64,000 nucleotides of DNA from CAILUG01 sp038125665 (lineage in GTDB: Bacteria > Pseudomonadota > Gammaproteobacteria > Pseudomonadales > Pseudohongiellaceae), in the NCBI GenBank assembly GCA_038125665.1, contig JAYPEI010000001.1:1-64000 (forward strand), read 5' to 3'. This document shows, piece after piece, positions 25,881 through 34,078 of this stretch. The notes under the pieces were generated by a model. The model worked only from the letters and a program-made list of their open reading frames with translations. It was not told the DNA's origin and made no database searches. How positions within the stretch are numbered: position 1 is the first letter of the stretch; the number at the start of each line of letters is the position of its first letter. Made by a program: the position numbers and the translations under genes.

Positions 25881-27304
25881 TAATTTGACGCTTGCCTAAT
25901 TTGCTCGGCAGCAGATTCACCGGCAATCATGCCAAAGACTGCTGCTTTTGACAGTCCCCCTGTATAAGCTGAATTAGGACCTCCCTCCAGCCCACCTGTA
26001 GAAGCTCCTGCCGCATATAAGCCTATAATCGGTTGGTCATTCTTATCTAGGGCGCGAGCTTTAGCATCAATGGCAATCCCACCCATTGAATAGGTAATTC
26101 CCGAACAAACAGGTACTGCTATAAACGGTGCCTCAAGTATAGCTACTGGCTTAATCCGCACACTTGTACGAGTTGGCACTAATAATTCGGTAGTACTGGC
26201 TGCCACTGCTTCATTAAATTCTTTAACTGTTCGCTCTAACTGGTCAACTGGTAAGTTTATCAGTCTAGCCAACTCGTCAATTGTTGCAGCAGTTATAATT
26301 TCCCCGCCGGCTTTTGCCAAATTAGGATTAGGCCCCATGATTGCCTCTACTGCTGGTCCTCTCCAAGTCACTTGATCACAAATTACTGTACAACAAAGTG
26401 GATCTTCAAGTTTTGCAATAGCATTCGCTGCAGCAACACCTCCAAGACCTTCATCTATAATACGTTTACCCTGCCGATCTACAGCAATACCTGAAACCAA
26501 CATGCTATCTATCATTGGATGTGGCCACAGTTTATCGTTAAATCTCGCATCTGCATGTAAGACATGACCATAAAATTTGTCAGTACCTATTAACTTAGCA
26601 CCTTTCATTTCTGCCATTCTTATGCCATCCCCTTTCCCTGTCTGGGCGTTACGCTGACAGAGTTTTTCGGGAGCAGGAGAAATATATTTACCAACCATTG
26701 CTAAGTTACCTTGAAAACCGCCGTCAGCAATAATCACAGCAGCAGAATTTGTAACAGCTGATTCATCTCTATTATTTTGCCACTCTACTCCAACGCAAGC
26801 TCCATCTTTCATAACCAGCTGACTCGCTCTTGCTCCTAATAATAGCTTACCACCCAAAGATTCTAGATTGTCAGTAAGTGTCCTCAACAGAACATCTCCA
26901 CCTCGCCCTTTCCAATGCAAACCAAATTGTTGTAATCGAGGAGGAGCCAATACTGTACCTAATTCTGGAGAAGGACCACCTTTAATGAAACGAATACCGT
27001 TAGATTTCAGCCACTCAATTGAGCGCATAGCATTGTCGGCTAATGTTTTTGCCAATTCTGGTATGGCAAAACCTTGACTTGAGTTGTTGATGTTGATTAA
27101 AGCTTCCTCTGGATTTACACGAATATCGTTCATGGCAACATGAAATATTCCTCCCGTAATTCTGGAGTTACACAAATAACTAGGATCATCTACAGCCTCT
27201 AAAACTACAACTGTTAAGCCAAACTCTGCGGCTCTACAAGCTGCAGTTAGACCTGCAAGCCCCCCCCCAACAACAATAAGATCGTAAGATTCTGTCGTTT
27301 GCAT
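25877..27304 (-). CDS. FAD-dependent dehydrogenase (fumarate reductase/tricarballylate dehydrogenase-like)
   Basis: 475 residues from the ATG at 27304, with GTGGA 6 bases before it. The FAD motif VVGGGLAGLTAA is at the N-terminus, and the C-terminal FAD contact GLYAAGASTGGLEGGPNSAYTGGL is of the succinate dehydrogenase/fumarate reductase flavoprotein type. Soluble relatives include tricarballylate dehydrogenase and 3-ketosteroid dehydrogenases. They introduce or reduce a C=C bond next to a carbonyl. The substrate is unknown. There is no signal peptide, so it is cytosolic. Operator site 7 is 36 bases upstream. Confidence 0.82.
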   Translation of the reverse strand: MQTTESYDLIVVGGGLAGLTAACRAAEFGLTVVVLEAVDDPSYLCNSRITGGIFHVAMNDIRVNPEEALININNSSQGFAIPELAKTLADNAMRSIEWLKSNGIRFIKGGPSPELGTVLAPPRLQQFGLHWKGRGGDVLLRTLTDNLESLGGKLLLGARASQLVMKDGACVGVEWQNNRDESAVTNSAAVIIADGGFQGNLAMVGKYISPAPEKLCQRNAQTGKGDGIRMAEMKGAKLIGTDKFYGHVLHADARFNDKLWPHPMIDSMLVSGIAVDRQGKRIIDEGLGGVAAANAIAKLEDPLCCTVICDQVTWRGPAVEAIMGPNPNLAKAGGEIITAATIDELARLINLPVDQLERTVKEFNEAVAASTTELLVPTRTSVRIKPVAILEAPFIAVPVCSGITYSMGGIAIDAKARALDKNDQPIIGLYAAGASTGGLEGGPNSAYTGGLSKAAVFGMIAGESAAEQIRQASNY

Positions 27305-27339
27305 AAGAAATTCCACTGTAATACAGACTTTCGAAAATA

Positions 27340-27353
27340 ATCAGCATTATGAT
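27340..27353. promoter_or_regulatory. Operator-like palindrome, site 7
   Basis: ATCAGCATTATGAT, one base from site 8. It sits between the divergent FAD-dehydrogenase gene (start 27304) and the small membrane protein gene (start 27392), about 36-38 bases from each. Confidence 0.6.
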
Positions 27354-27391
27354 ACTCTTGGTATCAACAGAGCAAGTATTGGAGAATAAGG

Positions 27392-27622
27392 ATGCAAGAA
27401 GAACCAAGTTACTCCCTGATCCACTTTACTTTGAAGAATGCATTATTATTACAAATTTGTGCGGCTGTATCGCCTTTACTTTTACTATGTTTGATAGCCT
27501 GGCCCGAGCTTAATATTTTAAAGATTATCGCTGGTATTATGATGGGAGCTGGTGCAGCTTTTTGTATGAGATTATTTATACAGTTAGTGAATGTGATAGC
27601 GGAAACCCTACTCCCAAGATAA
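27392..27622 (+). CDS. Small membrane protein of unknown function
   Basis: 76 residues with two hydrophobic helices (about residues 17-38 and 42-65) and short polar ends. A GGAG ribosome site lies 8 bases before the ATG. I do not recognise a family. Both the ribosome site and the operator copy just upstream argue that it is real and part of the regulon. Its helices could accompany a transporter or anchor a redox partner for the FAD enzyme, but nothing in the sequence shows this. Confidence 0.5.
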   Translation: MQEEPSYSLIHFTLKNALLLQICAAVSPLLLLCLIAWPELNILKIIAGIMMGAGAAFCMRLFIQLVNVIAETLLPR

Positions 27623-27725
27623 GAAAAAAGGTTTTTCATTCCTTATCAAATCTAAACTTCCTCTAAGTAATTGATTATGACTAACTTACTAAAAAGATAA
27701 GAAGTAACTTTTTTTATCCTTGTGG

Positions 27726-28298
27726 TCAGTTACGTAAGTCCTCAAACGAATCTTTGCTTCTAAGATGTGAGGGCACTTTAAAGCTAACAATGGTCATCGA
27801 GATTAAGGCGTAATATCCCAAAATGCCAACAAGTTCTACAGTCGCTTGTTCTCCTAAGGCGTTTAATACCTTTTCATATTCATCATCACTAGAAACTCTT
27901 TCCTTCAGAAGGTGATAAGCAAACTGATAAACAGCTGCATGCTGGGGTGAATCAAACACAGGTGCGCTTTCAGTACGAATAGCTTCTATTGTAATGGGAT
28001 CTATACCAGCCTTAATTGCTTCCGGCTCGTGCAGGTCCCATTCTAGTGGTGCTTTCCAATGAGCAGCTGTAGTTAGAATAGCTATCTCAATCATAGCCGG
28101 ATCTAATATTGTTTCGAAGCGACAAAAACGACCATATTCTTGCGCGTGTGCTGCTAACCTAGGGCTTCTCAGCCATACCCAATGAGGTGCACCTATCTGT
28201 CCCCTTGGCCCTGAGGCAATCTGATCATAAACTTTACGTTGTTCATCACTCAGCTTATCCATAGCGACTGGCGGCAATCGATGAGTCCTCTGGTTCAT
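27726..28298 (-). CDS. Carboxymuconolactone decarboxylase family protein, copy 2
   Basis: 190 residues from the ATG at 28298, which overlaps the stop of the preceding gene (ATGA) and has GGAG 7 bases upstream. The longer open frame from 28379 is not needed. The signature HWKAPLEWDLHEPEAIKAGI carries the EWxxHxxxAxxxG pattern and no CxxC pair, like copy 1 at 3350-3964. The N-terminus (RLPPVAMDKLSDEQRKVYDQI) is the usual family opening. Function within the aromatic route is not proven; decarboxylation or isomerisation of a ring-fission product is the family precedent. Confidence 0.8.
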   Translation of the reverse strand: MNQRTHRLPPVAMDKLSDEQRKVYDQIASGPRGQIGAPHWVWLRSPRLAAHAQEYGRFCRFETILDPAMIEIAILTTAAHWKAPLEWDLHEPEAIKAGIDPITIEAIRTESAPVFDSPQHAAVYQFAYHLLKERVSSDDEYEKVLNALGEQATVELVGILGYYALISMTIVSFKVPSHLRSKDSFEDLRN

Positions 28299-29677
28299 TG
28301 TATTACTCCAAGGGTTGTTTGTGATGAATACCCTAAATGGATCAGGCTTAAGCTTGTTACGTCTGTATCCTCTGCACATAAATTGGTAGCATTTTTTATG
28401 ACTTCATTTGCTCTTGCAACAAGTGCTTGAGGCATTCCCAGATCACGCTGTAGTTTTAAAAAATTTTCCAGAGCAATTTGTGCCTCTTTCAAGGCAAGTA
28501 TATTTGAAATCTCTGGCAAATCACCTTCGAAATCTTTCTCACCAACTGAGAGGTCTAGCCCCAAATTATTTTCACTCCAATAACTACGAGCTGTACCAGC
28601 ATTTAACAAATTTAATTGTACCAGTGGGTCTATGCCAAAATATTTACTCACTGCTATGGCTTCCTTAGTCGCTAGTAACATGACCAATGAAAGTACATCA
28701 TCAGCTAATTCCAATAAAGAAATTTGTTCGTCCTTTTCCAGAAGACACCTTGAAAAATTTGTACTCAATTCAACACCGGTGAATTGTTCAAAATATTTGA
28801 CCAATGTAGCGGCATCTTTCAATGGATCTAGTGCTTTGGTCGCACATTCCCAAACTTCATTAGTACGCTGAATCATCGCTGGTTTGAGTCCGCTAGCTTC
28901 ATACTCAGCAAGAAACAATTTTTGATCCTTGAGTGCCGAGACCAAACTCGCCCCTAAATTAAAAGTTCGATTCATAATGTAATTTGGAATTTTAGTGACT
29001 GTTCCACTATTTCTAGCACGTCCACTATTAAGATAATTTAATGCAAATAAAGGATCAGTTTTCAAGGCGACTAAAGTACAAAGGACTTCGCATGATCCTA
29101 AAAAAGCTGTCATGCTTATGCCGTTATTTACCAGTTTAGCAAGTTGAGATAGCCCAGCTTTATCACCTATATCTACTACTTTTTCTCTGGCATAACCCTC
29201 AAAATTCGACAATGGTAAACAAAGTTGTTTTATTTTCTCGCGCCAAAAAGGTGAACCTGAAATCATAAGACTAAGTGTCCCCTGTTTTGCTCCCAAGGGG
29301 CCACCACTTACTGGCGCATCTATCAATTGGCAATTTATTGCTGATAATGTGCTTTGCATTGTTGCCAATGCTGCAGGTCCAATAGTAGAAAATTCCACAA
29401 CTAGAGACAATTTTGGACGCAATTTAGCCGAAGCAATTTCTTTAGCTACTGCTACCGATACTTCTGGGGTTGGCAAACAAAGCATTAGTACCTGACAAGT
29501 TGCACACAATTGCTCAATCGACTCGGCAATAACAGCCCCCTCTTTAGCAAGCGCGTGTGAGGCTAATCTATCTTTGTCATAGACATATAGGGGCTCACCT
29601 TCAAACTCCAGACTTTGATGTAATATTTTTAGGGCTATTGCTCTGCCCATTTGTCCTAATCCTATAAAACCTAACAA
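28295..29677 (-). CDS. Beta-hydroxyacid dehydrogenase with an extra degenerate C-terminal domain
   Basis: 460 residues. Residues 1-300 are a complete enzyme: GFIGLGQMG (3-11), IDAPVSGG (119-126) and the catalytic-type KLVNN (Lys181). Residues about 317-433 repeat only the helical C-terminal domain (LATKEAIAVSKYFGIDPLVQLNLLNAGTARS, then a DLGMPQALVARANEV end). No second Rossmann domain is present and the KLVNN motif is replaced by LELADD. It is thus one and a half copies, perhaps a worn version of the 605-residue tandem at 7091-8908. Translation is coupled to the CMD gene. Operator site 8 lies 49 bases upstream. Confidence 0.82.
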   Translation of the reverse strand: MLGFIGLGQMGRAIALKILHQSLEFEGEPLYVYDKDRLASHALAKEGAVIAESIEQLCATCQVLMLCLPTPEVSVAVAKEIASAKLRPKLSLVVEFSTIGPAALATMQSTLSAINCQLIDAPVSGGPLGAKQGTLSLMISGSPFWREKIKQLCLPLSNFEGYAREKVVDIGDKAGLSQLAKLVNNGISMTAFLGSCEVLCTLVALKTDPLFALNYLNSGRARNSGTVTKIPNYIMNRTFNLGASLVSALKDQKLFLAEYEASGLKPAMIQRTNEVWECATKALDPLKDAATLVKYFEQFTGVELSTNFSRCLLEKDEQISLLELADDVLSLVMLLATKEAIAVSKYFGIDPLVQLNLLNAGTARSYWSENNLGLDLSVGEKDFEGDLPEISNILALKEAQIALENFLKLQRDLGMPQALVARANEVIKNATNLCAEDTDVTSLSLIHLGYSSQTTLGVIQ

Positions 29678-29726
29678 TAGTTACTCCTTATAATGTCAGA
29701 TTAGCTTGCTTTGCTAGACTATGTAT

Positions 29727-29740
29727 ATCAGTATTATGAT
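29727..29740. promoter_or_regulatory. Operator-like palindrome, site 8
   Basis: ATCAGTATTATGAT between the divergent dehydrogenase gene (start 29677) and transporter gene (start 29863). It is the closest to the consensus of all copies. Confidence 0.65.
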
Positions 29741-29862
29741 GGTTAATCTATATGTATAAAAGTGTGAATTTCTCCAAAATAAATTTGCTAATGTCTTATT
29801 TACCATCAACAAATTTTCTATGAAGGCTTGGAAAAGTAAATAATATAAGGATAAATCTTCAA

Positions 29863-31137
29863 GTGAGACTACAAGACGAGATTGCATCAAGGCACCAAAT
29901 AATATTAGTTGCCATCTGCTTTCTAATTACAATCATAGATGGATTTGATCTTCTTTCAATTTCTGTTGTTGCACCAGTTTTATCAAGGGAGTGGGGGCTT
30001 GATCCAATAGAATTGGGAGTTGTCTTTAGCTCAGGTCTAATTGGTATGGGGCTTGGAGCTTTATTACTTTCGCCAATTGGAGATTTCTATGGTCGAAAGA
30101 AGGCGATCTTACTCAATCTTTTTCTAGTAAGTTTAGGTATGACGGGATCATCGCTTGCAAACGACATATATCAACTTGCCGCCATGAGATTAGTTGCTGG
30201 TCTTGGTATAGGAGCCATGATCTCTAATACCACGGCACTAATTATGGAATTCGTGCCTACTCATCGACGTACATTAGCCCTAGGACTGATGATGGTAGGG
30301 AATCCCATAGGTAATCTTTCCAGCGGGGTAGTAGCCCTCTTTGTGCTAGAAACTGCAGGATGGCAAGCTCTTTTTCTAACAGGAGCCTTAGCTACGGCAA
30401 CACTAATCCCAATAGTAATGTTGACAATAACTGAATCCATCGAATTTCTGACAGAAAAACGTCCCAGAAATGCTCTGGAGAGGATAAACAAAGCTCGTTT
30501 AAGCTTAAAACTCAGCTTGCTAACTTCATTACCTGATGTTGTTAAAGAAGTAAAACCTCCGATGGAATTACGCTCTTTACTTCAGGGGGAATTATTACAA
30601 AGAACCTTATTGATTGGCACGATACAGTTTATTTTTATGTTTGCCTATTATATCTACGTGAACTGGTCCCCCAAAATAGTGGCAGATATGGGAGCATCTG
30701 ACCAAGCTGCTGTACTCGTGAGTATGTCAATTTTTGCTGGAGGAATTAGTGGTCCTTTATTAGTACCTCTCATAGTAAGAAAATTAGGATCTGTAAAAAC
30801 AACGACACTGGGGTTCTTTACAATGTCCTTGGGAATATTTGCCTTTGGACTTATTCCATCTTGGTTAGCTCTAATTGGTACAATTTGCCTTATAACTGGA
30901 TTTATTATTTATGCCACGCAAATACCCTTGCTTGCCTTGATTGCAGAATCATTCCCAACAGAAGTTCGAACATCAGCACTGGGATTAAGCTTTGCGATTG
31001 GTCGAGTAGGTTCAGTTATTGGACCTATCATTGCAGGGTTCTTACTCGATAATGGTGCAGCACGAGCTGGTTTATTTATGGTTGCAGCTTTCCCATTGCT
31101 AGTGGGAGCTTTTCTTATCAAGAGAGTTGCTAAATAG
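29863..31137 (+). CDS. MFS transporter, aromatic acid:H+ symporter type, copy 2
   Basis: 424 residues starting at GTG 29863, with AAGG 12 bases before it, a weak ribosome site. The helix 1 motif LITIIDGFDLLSISVVAPVL and GDFYGRKKAILL match the aromatic acid:H+ symporter group. It is very similar in layout to the transporter at 12485, suggesting duplication within the island; the two may import related acids. A string of about twelve hydrophobic segments fits an inner-membrane location. It is divergent from the dehydrogenase-CMD pair, with operator site 8 between. Confidence 0.85.
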   Translation: MRLQDEIASRHQIILVAICFLITIIDGFDLLSISVVAPVLSREWGLDPIELGVVFSSGLIGMGLGALLLSPIGDFYGRKKAILLNLFLVSLGMTGSSLANDIYQLAAMRLVAGLGIGAMISNTTALIMEFVPTHRRTLALGLMMVGNPIGNLSSGVVALFVLETAGWQALFLTGALATATLIPIVMLTITESIEFLTEKRPRNALERINKARLSLKLSLLTSLPDVVKEVKPPMELRSLLQGELLQRTLLIGTIQFIFMFAYYIYVNWSPKIVADMGASDQAAVLVSMSIFAGGISGPLLVPLIVRKLGSVKTTTLGFFTMSLGIFAFGLIPSWLALIGTICLITGFIIYATQIPLLALIAESFPTEVRTSALGLSFAIGRVGSVIGPIIAGFLLDNGAARAGLFMVAAFPLLVGAFLIKRVAK

Positions 31138-31182
31138 AAAGTAATCCCTCGGTCAAAAACTTTTAAGCAAATAAGGAATTAA

Positions 31183-31740
31183 CTATTCATCACTTGATGG
31201 ACCAAGCCCTAACTTAGAACCAAGGCCAGGATAGTTCATATTTCCGTATGACCTACGTGATGAAATAAGCCAGACACCATTCACTTTTTCAAATTCATCT
31301 TGGTAGGTGCCTTCAAAAAGGATAGTGGGAATATTATTAGAGTCAACATTTGGCACAATAACTTGTAAGTATGAAAACCCTTTGGCATGATTTGAATCAA
31401 CTACCTCAACTATTGGATTGATTATTTGTGTTCTCATAAAACCAAACTTATGTTCACCCTCCAGAGATATGCCCAACTTTGCCATCTTCGTTACTTCGCC
31501 TTTAGCCATTTCTAAAATTGCTTCTCTACCTCTTATAAAACCCATAAAGTCTGCATCCTCAGTGAATAGATTAGCATAGGCTTGAGGGTTATCGGTATTA
31601 TGGTAAAGTGCATATTTATACATAACTTCTTGTATTTGAAATTTAGCAACAACAATTTCAGTATCTGTCATATTATCCTGAGCTAATACTAGAGCGGGTG
31701 AAGCAAAAGAAAGAACAAAGAAGTAGGAAAGATATTTCAT
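31183..31740 (-). CDS. Exported SnoaL/NTF2-like protein
   Basis: 185 residues with a signal peptide ending at LVLAQ (about residue 20). The mature part resembles the SnoaL-like NTF2 fold: KFQIQEVMYKYALYHNTDNPQAYANLFTEDADF opening, EFEKVNGVWLISSRR near the end. Such domains are used as dehydratases, isomerases or binding proteins for small ring compounds. It lies 6 bases after the gene at 31747, so the two are co-transcribed and both exported. The exact role is not known. Confidence 0.75.
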   Translation of the reverse strand: MKYLSYFFVLSFASPALVLAQDNMTDTEIVVAKFQIQEVMYKYALYHNTDNPQAYANLFTEDADFMGFIRGREAILEMAKGEVTKMAKLGISLEGEHKFGFMRTQIINPIVEVVDSNHAKGFSYLQVIVPNVDSNNIPTILFEGTYQDEFEKVNGVWLISSRRSYGNMNYPGLGSKLGLGPSSDE

Positions 31741-31746
31741 ATTTAA

Positions 31747-32757
31747 TTATTCCTCGCAGTTATATTTTTCTAACTGTATACGGTCGAGATAAATCCAGTG
31801 TTTACTAAATTCAACTGAGTTATTGAAATTTTGAGGGTCTGTTACAGTCAACAAATAATCTAAGCGGCTGCCATCTGAGTTTGGAGTAAATCTTTCCTCA
31901 AGAAAAACATCTTCGCTTAGAGGTATACCTTTTTGGGTTAATAAGTTCCAGTTCAGACTAGTTGTTGTAACTATTAATGTTTCATCTTCCCAATGTCCAA
32001 CTGAGTAGCCTAACTTTGAGGGTTTAGATTTTTTTTGGGTATTTTCTTGATTCATTATTACTACCCTCTTTGTATCGTACTCTTCTTGTTCAATTAGTAT
32101 AGAATCGCCGAGATCAGTAAATCGCATTGGGTATGGTTGCTCCATAATTAATGGCATACCCTTAGACTGGCAATTTAAAGTAGGGTTATCTCTAACAGGG
32201 TCAAAATTTGAAAATCTCTCCAAAGCTGTGGAAGTCATAGGATAATAATTAGGCTCATTTGGGAATAAAGGAACAAACCCAGCTGTTACCCAAGTTTTAA
32301 ATATACCCAATTCCGGGTGTGTTTTATCTCCGTATTCTGCGTAGGGTATAACCCCGGTTAATTTGACTTCGGGTTCGGGATTTAAAGCACTTGGCCTTTC
32401 ACCCATAAACGCTATTTCATAATCTTCTTTTTGAATGACAAGATATCGCAGAAAGGTTTCTGTCTTTCCTAACATGGAGTCGGGTCCACCTATAATTACA
32501 TGATCTCCCTGTTGGAGTTGTAAAATATCTAGACCAGCTCTCTTTAGAGCAGTAATACCGATGCTTTCAACCAACCAACTTTCAACGTCTGTACCACTTT
32601 GAACTTCAACTGTTATTAAAGAGTGCGGATTACGCCAAGAAATGTCAGTTACGATTCCTGAAATTTCTATAGTTTTTTCAGAAGAAAATCTACCTATAGT
32701 GATGTGATGTGCAAATACATTAATTTGGAAGAAAGCAAACCCAAGGGAATAAACCAT
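31747..32757 (-). CDS. Exported protein with DUF6152-like N-terminus
   Basis: 336 residues from ATG 32757. After a signal sequence it opens with AHHITIGRFSSEKTIEISGIVTDISWRNPHSLITV, the pattern of DUF6152 (a small beta barrel with GxVxxxxWxNPH). The second half has LGYSVGHWEDETLIVTTTS and SRLDYLLTVTDPQNF, the exported beta module also seen at 1989-3353. The ATG has no ribosome site and leaves a signal peptide without a basic N-terminus. The frame stays open upstream to an ATT at 32802 that has GAGG 7 bases before it, which would add 15 residues including a Lys. The role is unknown; the neighbour is an NTF2-like protein. Confidence 0.7.
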   Translation of the reverse strand: MVYSLGFAFFQINVFAHHITIGRFSSEKTIEISGIVTDISWRNPHSLITVEVQSGTDVESWLVESIGITALKRAGLDILQLQQGDHVIIGGPDSMLGKTETFLRYLVIQKEDYEIAFMGERPSALNPEPEVKLTGVIPYAEYGDKTHPELGIFKTWVTAGFVPLFPNEPNYYPMTSTALERFSNFDPVRDNPTLNCQSKGMPLIMEQPYPMRFTDLGDSILIEQEEYDTKRVVIMNQENTQKKSKPSKLGYSVGHWEDETLIVTTTSLNWNLLTQKGIPLSEDVFLEERFTPNSDGSRLDYLLTVTDPQNFNNSVEFSKHWIYLDRIQLEKYNCEE

Positions 32758-32945
32758 TAATGTTAGAATAGTATTACCAAAAATTTTGGGAAGGATAATA
32801 ATTTATTAACCTCTGTTACCCTTTCCAGTACTACAGATTAATTTCGTATCTGGTGAATTACAATCTAGTATGGTTCTAATTGGTAGAAAATCACAGAGTA
32901 CTTTGTGCGGCAAGTAAGTTTTGAGAAGCTTGATAAACTAGAATT

Positions 32946-33033
32946 TGGCGGTGAGAGAGGGATTCGAACCCTCGATACGTTTCCGTATACACACTTTCCA
33001 GGCGTGCTCCTTCAGCCACTCGGACACCTCACC
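32946..33033 (-). tRNA. tRNA-Ser (GGA)
   Basis: 88 bases including an encoded CCA. The acceptor stem GGTGAGG pairs with TCTCACC. Anticodon GGA lies in CCTGGAAAG, and the long variable arm (GTATACGGAAACGTATC) is typical of serine tRNAs. The T-loop is GGTTCGAATCC. Confidence 0.95.
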
Positions 33034-33068
33034 TTTTACTCTATAAAACGAGCGGCACTATAACGGAT

Positions 33069-33998
33069 TCAACGATGAGCTTCAAGAAAATCAAAGATTT
33101 GGGGCGCAGCAAGCTGATAAGAATTAAGGTGCTCACCACCCTCTACTTCAAAATACTCTACTACCACTCCCTGATCACTAAAGGATCTTGCCATAGTACG
33201 AGAGGCTTGTATCTCATTGGAATTATCATTAGTACCGTGCAATATGAAAAGCGATGTCCCATTTTCTACTAATTGATCAACCGGATAAGACGTTACATCG
33301 ATGGGTGCTGAAGAAATAACAGCAGCCTTAAATAATCCTGGATAGCTCGACAAGAAGTGCAAGGCACCTGAGCCTGAGGGATTTTGACCATGTATATATA
33401 ATCGATTGGCGTCTGCTCCATATTCACCCATTACGAGGCTAAGTGTATTAAGAACATCATGTTCAGCTCGGAGATTTTCCGTTACCGTCCAACCAGCCGC
33501 AGGCTCAGATGGTCCTGTAGGGCGAATGATTGGATATCCACTCCCATAGTAAGGTTGAGCAAGACCACGATAGCCTAGGGGTGAGAGCACTATATATCCG
33601 TGCCTACGAGCCTCTGCTACGAGAGCATTTGGTGATCGATGATTATTATCGAAGTGAGGACCCGCACGGAGAGTCACCAGAACAGGCAATCGTTGACCTG
33701 GCTGCCAACTTTCAGGCACATATAATCGATAAGGTATAGGCTCACCAGTTTCAGGAAAGGTATAAACACGGTATTGTTCACCAGTTTTTTGGTAACCTAT
33801 AACCCCTGAATCAAGTGTAGGTAATTTGTTGCTAATAGCTCCATGAAAAACAGTAGTGCCTAGATCTTTCATAGCTTGAGCCCTGATATCAATCGGGCTC
33901 AAGAATATGCATGCTGCTGTTGATATAATAAATAATCCCTTTATAAATTTTGCAAAATCACGAGGAGTAAAAAAGAAAATCCCAAAAATTACCCGCAT
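33069..33998 (-). CDS. Exported alpha/beta hydrolase
   Basis: 309 residues from ATG 33998; the frame opens earlier (34094), but that would overlap the nitroreductase gene. An N-terminal hydrophobic segment (FIKGLFIISTAACIFLSP, cut near RAQA) indicates export. The fold is that of polyhydroxybutyrate-depolymerase-like esterases or prolyl-oligopeptidase-like hydrolases: IPYRLYVPESW, LPVLVTLRAG, then LFILHGTNDNSNE (acid) and EGGEHLNSY (His). The nucleophile elbow reads HGQNPSGSGA, which does not fit GxSxG in the usual place. Activity is therefore uncertain. It lies 35 bases upstream of tRNA-Ser. Confidence 0.7.
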   Translation of the reverse strand: MRVIFGIFFFTPRDFAKFIKGLFIISTAACIFLSPIDIRAQAMKDLGTTVFHGAISNKLPTLDSGVIGYQKTGEQYRVYTFPETGEPIPYRLYVPESWQPGQRLPVLVTLRAGPHFDNNHRSPNALVAEARRHGYIVLSPLGYRGLAQPYYGSGYPIIRPTGPSEPAAGWTVTENLRAEHDVLNTLSLVMGEYGADANRLYIHGQNPSGSGALHFLSSYPGLFKAAVISSAPIDVTSYPVDQLVENGTSLFILHGTNDNSNEIQASRTMARSFSDQGVVVEYFEVEGGEHLNSYQLAAPQIFDFLEAHR

Positions 33999-34078
33999 GA
34001 TGACCCATAGATTTGCTGTCCCAATAGTTGAGCGACAACTAACACGAGACGCTTGGGGAACTAAAGTGGGCATTTTTC

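Noticed and set aside
27618..27647. GATAAG / CTTATC inverted repeat after the small membrane protein
   Set aside because: The stem is only 6 bases with an 18-base loop, overlaps the stop codon and lacks a T run, so I did not call it a terminator.
902..32757. The island as a mobile element
   Set aside because: I found no integrase, transposase, long terminal repeat or tRNA-end duplication. A tRNA-Ser sits at its right side, but I see no matching attachment repeat at the left.
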